Position numbers and translations under genes: made by a program. Below the pieces are notes generated by a model, which made no database searches, was not told where the DNA came from, and saw nothing but the letters and a program-made list of their open reading frames with translations. 64,000 nt of DNA from Agarophyton chilense (lineage: Eukaryota > Rhodophyta > Florideophyceae > Gracilariales > Gracilariaceae), in the NCBI GenBank assembly GCA_030374765.1, contig JARGXX010000031.1, positions 310,001-374,000 on the forward strand. The letters run 5' to 3'. Positions 61,356-64,000 of this stretch are shown here, piece by piece (position 1 is the first letter of the stretch; each line of letters opens with the position of its first letter).

Positions 61356-62471
61356 ATGAAGGCTATGAAAGGCGTGTTTGCGCGGAGGCTCGCTCGCGCA
61401 CACGAGCAGCCCACGGCGCCAGCCAACGTAGCCCCAGTCGCCCCTGCTATGAACCCCCCGCCCGCCTGGAACCCCACTCATTTTCGTGTACAGCTCAAGA
61501 TGGCAAAGAATCGTATCGACATACAGCGAGGAAAGAAGGAGAATGAAATACAGGCCACGCGTATCGTCATCGCCGGCCATTTGCGCTCTCACAAGGAGAC
61601 TTTGGCGCGCATTCAAGCCGAACGAATCCTGCGGGAGCTTTCACAAATAACCGCGTTTGATGTCATAGATACTTTTATTCAACTGCTGCAAACCCAGAAC
61701 AATGTTCTTGCTGTGCAGAGAGATTTTGACGCTGCCCCTCAGGATGTGAAAGAAAACGTCGCCTCAGTTGTGTTTGCTTCGTCCAGACTAAATATACCGG
61801 AGCTGCAAACCGTCTGTTCCATGCTTCGCGATCATTTTGGCCCCGCCGTTATCGACCCATTGCGAAGCATTACCGGCCCGAATATCAAGTACATCAACAA
61901 GACCCTAGCTGTCAGTTTGGAAGGTGGGACTCCCGATGGTTTCCGAGTGCTGGAGGAATTGTCGAGCATTGCAACAGAACATCAGATCAACTGGATTCCA
62001 CCACCCGAGGACATTCATCTTGACCAGGGGAGTGCTTCACGCATGTCAGACCCAGGATACTACCGACCAGAGCGCTTCCCACAAGCTGCAAATATTCCTG
62101 GCCTGTCAGTACCGCCTGCCCCATCTGCGCCACCGAGCAATATTCCGGGCTACGCACCGTACGATAGCATGCCGTACCCTGGTGCGCCGTATGCCCCACC
62201 GCCTGGGATTCCCCCGACAGCCCCTCCGTTTGATCCCTCTGCCGGCGCTCCCGGAACACTGTATCCATTTCCGGATTATAATGCCCCTGGACAACCACCA
62301 AGCTTTATTCCACCTCCCCCACATGCTCCGCATAGCGGCACCAGCCGAGACAATCGCGGTCCTGACGATGGTGGCGCATCGTTACCTCTTCCTCCCTCCC
62401 TTCCTCCCAATCCCTCTTTTTTGAATGATGATGCATTGGAGGCAAGATTTAGAGACCTGAAAAAGAAATAG
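61356..62471 (+). CDS. IST1-like ESCRT-III-associated protein
   Basis: 371 residues, one exon. After an Ala/Pro-rich N-terminus, the IST1 domain (about 45-215) has the expected basic start 'FRVQLKMAKNRIDIQRGKKE', then 'AGHLRSHKETLARIQAERIL', 'VVFASSRLNIPELQTVCSML' and 'ALEGGTPDGF'-like text, a long helical hairpin as in ESCRT-III. A Pro/Gly/Tyr-rich region (about 235-345) follows. The protein ends with 'DDALEARFRDLKKK', which fits the MIM1 consensus (L-x2-R-F-x2-L-K) bound by MIT domains of Vps4 and spastin. It would act in membrane scission and endosomal sorting. A second in-frame Met (codon 4) is an alternative start. Confidence 0.9.
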   Translation: MKAMKGVFARRLARAHEQPTAPANVAPVAPAMNPPPAWNPTHFRVQLKMAKNRIDIQRGKKENEIQATRIVIAGHLRSHKETLARIQAERILRELSQITAFDVIDTFIQLLQTQNNVLAVQRDFDAAPQDVKENVASVVFASSRLNIPELQTVCSMLRDHFGPAVIDPLRSITGPNIKYINKTLAVSLEGGTPDGFRVLEELSSIATEHQINWIPPPEDIHLDQGSASRMSDPGYYRPERFPQAANIPGLSVPPAPSAPPSNIPGYAPYDSMPYPGAPYAPPPGIPPTAPPFDPSAGAPGTLYPFPDYNAPGQPPSFIPPPPHAPHSGTSRDNRGPDDGGASLPLPPSLPPNPSFLNDDALEARFRDLKKK

Positions 62472-62729
62472 GAATGTATTTGTGTAAACTAAGCACAGGC
62501 GGAAGGATTCCTTTTACGCTAGTTTGTAAATGTTAAAATGAGAAAAGCCCACAACGGTGACAATGAAGATTTCTTCTTAGAATACGATGGTCTCTCACAG
62601 ACAAAAGAAAAACTGAGGGGGTCGAGCGACGGTGCTACACGTCAGCGGTGTAGTGCTACAACAAGAGCCTGAAACTCGTAACGGATTCCGTTTTGAGGCA
62701 TGGCTATGGGAAAGTAGATCATCATTCTA
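62472..62729. other. convergent spacer (258 bp)
   Basis: 3' flanks of IST1 and GcvH. No gene seen. Confidence 0.4.
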
Positions 62730-63270
62730 CTATTCCGCAAGGGTCTTTTCGTATTCCTCTGCACTCAGGAGCCCATCGAACTCGGCAGGATCAGAAACCT
62801 TGACCTGGAAGATCCACCCACCATCATGGGGATCTGAGTTGATAAGATCTGCCTCGTCGGTAAGACTGGAGTTGACACCGACAATTTCACCAGTCAATGG
62901 CGAGTATATATCGGCAGCCGCTTTGACAGATTCGACAGTGGCAGTGCGCTCGCCCGATACAGCCTCAGCACCGATGTCCGGCAAGTCAGCAAAGACAATA
63001 TCGCCGAGAGCAGACTGCGCATGATCAGTGATGCCAACTGTCACCACATCACCATCTTTCTTGGCCCATTCATGAGACGCCTTGTACTTGCGATCACTGG
63101 GGTCTTCGCGGTCGTTAAGAGATTGTTAGCCACGAATGTGGATGAGCTCAATCAGAAAATTGCCGTTCGAACTTACAAGAAGAGAAGGCACGTGCGAGCG
63201 ACGGGCGGAAAAAGGCGGGGGCCGTTTGCGCAACGCGACGCAATGGAAGGGAGCGAAGAATGGTAGCCAT
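62730..63270 (-). CDS. gcvH: glycine cleavage system H protein, mitochondrial, one intron
   Basis: Two exons: 63270-63177 and 63103-62730, separated by a 73-bp intron with donor GTAAGT and acceptor AG. Together they give 468 bp, a 155-residue protein. Exon 1 encodes a classic mitochondrial presequence ('MATILRSLPLRRVAQTAPAF' and on, Arg/Ser/Ala-rich, no acids). Exon 2 encodes the lipoyl carrier: 'YKASHEWAKKDGD', 'VTVGITDHAQSALGDIVFAD', and 'ATVESVKAAADIYSPLTGE' with the lipoylated lysine (about 92), then 'HDGGWIFQVKVSD'. It shuttles the aminomethyl group between the P, T and L proteins. An upstream in-frame Met at 63336 exists, but the presequence starts naturally at 63270. Confidence 0.93.
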
Positions 63271-63701
63271 GATGATCGACCCAGGAAGAAGAAAGCGCGC
63301 AACGTGCGAGATGAGTGAGGTCGGAAACAAGGACAAAGGGTTAATATCTGTGTCAACGCCCAGGGCACTGCATAGAGTGCGGTTTTATCACTCACTCCGG
63401 AAGTGTAACGGTGGGCTAATAAATGCACAGGGGCAATCGTCCAAAAACGAGCGCACAAAGGAAGCATCGTGTGGCTAGCGACGCAGATCGCGTGCATCAC
63501 CTGCGCCAGATCTGCGCGCATCATGCTCAAATCTGTTGAACCACGTGTCAATTCTGTATGCCCTAAGGCTCAGCTTAGGATCCGATGTTCTCCACCGCGA
63601 AGCAATTACCTTTCGATAAACAACAAAGATTCACGACCCTAGTAATTCGCCTCTCCGGCTGCGACGGAGTCCTGTAGGCCCTCTGCTTACCAGAGCTCTC
63701 G
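63271..63701. other. spacer upstream of gcvH
   Basis: 431 bp between two minus-strand genes. Should contain the gcvH promoter and the 3' flank of the gene to the right. No gene seen. Confidence 0.4.
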
Positions 63702-64000
63702 TCATCGGGCCTGCCACCGGCGCACCAGACTACGCGAGATTGCGTTTGCTAAAGCGCTCCCCTCTGCTGTTCTACTTGGCCCCATAACTTCTGCCTCCTC
63801 TTTTTGTTCCGCAGCCTCCTGCTTGTGTCGCAATTTTTTCTTCTTCTTCTTCTTTCGCCCACTCTCACTGTCTTCAGTTCGCTCGCGCTTCCGCTTCTTC
63901 TTCTTATCGCCTTTTTCGTGTGAGTCTCCTTTGGACGAAGCTCCCAGAATCAAATCCTTCTTCGCTTTAGTCAACTTGTCCACCTTTTGTTGTCCACCTT
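63702..64000 (-). CDS. lysine-rich protein, C-terminal part, runs off the window
   Basis: The minus-strand frame ending at 63702 has a Met at 63983 but stays open to the window edge, so the gene probably starts outside. The visible part has 'DKLTKAKKDLILGASSKG' followed by a very basic run of Lys and Arg with 'RTEDSESGRKKKK', a Gln/Glu-rich stretch and the end 'ALANAISRSLVRRW'. The basic runs look like nuclear or nucleolar localisation sequence. A FAM32A-like nuclear protein came to mind, but the conserved C-terminal helix of that family is absent. Function unknown. Confidence 0.6.
   Translation of the reverse strand, partial: GGQQKVDKLTKAKKDLILGASSKGDSHEKGDKKKKRKRERTEDSESGRKKKKKKKLRHKQEAAEQKEEAEVMGPSRTAEGSALANAISRSLVRRWQAR

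Noticed and set aside
63702-63983. FAM32A identity for the lysine-rich partial gene
   Set aside because: The typical conserved C-terminal helix is missing; only the lysine-rich character is shared.
1-64000. CRISPR arrays, bacterial operons, phage genes, rRNA or tRNA genes
   Set aside because: No regularly spaced repeats, ribosome-binding sites or rRNA/tRNA folds were seen; gene content is eukaryotic nuclear.

Overview
The window reads as nuclear DNA of a eukaryotic alga, most likely a florideophyte red alga of the Chondrus type. This is inference. The host genes are eukaryotic (CLC transporter, Golgi nucleotide-sugar transporter, IST1, Pus7, CHO2-type methyltransferase, mitochondrial GcvH). 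They are compact and mostly intronless. The histidinol-phosphate aminotransferase carries a plastid-like N-terminal extension, and gene islands alternate with large LTR-retrotransposon tracts. No species can be proved from the sequence alone.

Repeat compartment, about 1-43,280. It is a graveyard of nested mobile elements. It holds an old LTR (815-1598), a solo LTR with a perfect 5-bp target duplication (2269-3191), a gag remnant (3.8-4.3 kb) and decayed host-like remnants (C2H2 finger, DMT/TPT-type transporter). An old Ty3/gypsy element Z (about 9.8-19.3 kb) is split inside its RNase H domain by a second gypsy element Y (10671-16711). A truncated gypsy element W follows (20.0-23.66 kb), then a decayed pogo/Tigger transposase, a second transposase HTH fragment, and a Ty1/copia element (25387-30001). 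A 1.3-kb Tc1/mariner-like inverted-repeat element is interrupted by the 11.7-kb chromovirus X (30834-42529).

Most unusual content. Element X carries an intact 631-codon ORF (31792-33687) between pol and its 3' LTR, on the strand opposite to gag-pol. A decayed but recognisable homologue lies at the same place and in the same antisense orientation in the much older element Z (minus strand, about 18230-19240). The ORF is therefore an ancestral accessory gene of this retrotransposon lineage, of unknown function. X and W also share a possible gag-to-pol frameshift site, and X, W and Y share an unusual primer-binding site.

Gene island, about 43,400-64,000. In order: CLC anion transporter (-), CHO2-type phosphatidylethanolamine methyltransferase (+), GDP-fucose-type Golgi transporter (-), a small four-exon coiled-coil gene found here by splice-site reading (-), a histidine phosphatase (+), tRNA pseudouridine synthase Pus7/TruD (+), plastid-type histidinol-phosphate aminotransferase (-), IST1 (+), glycine cleavage H protein with one intron (-), and a partial lysine-rich protein (-). 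Neighbours are mostly divergent or convergent pairs with short spacers. No shared pathway is evident; they look like ordinary housekeeping genes.
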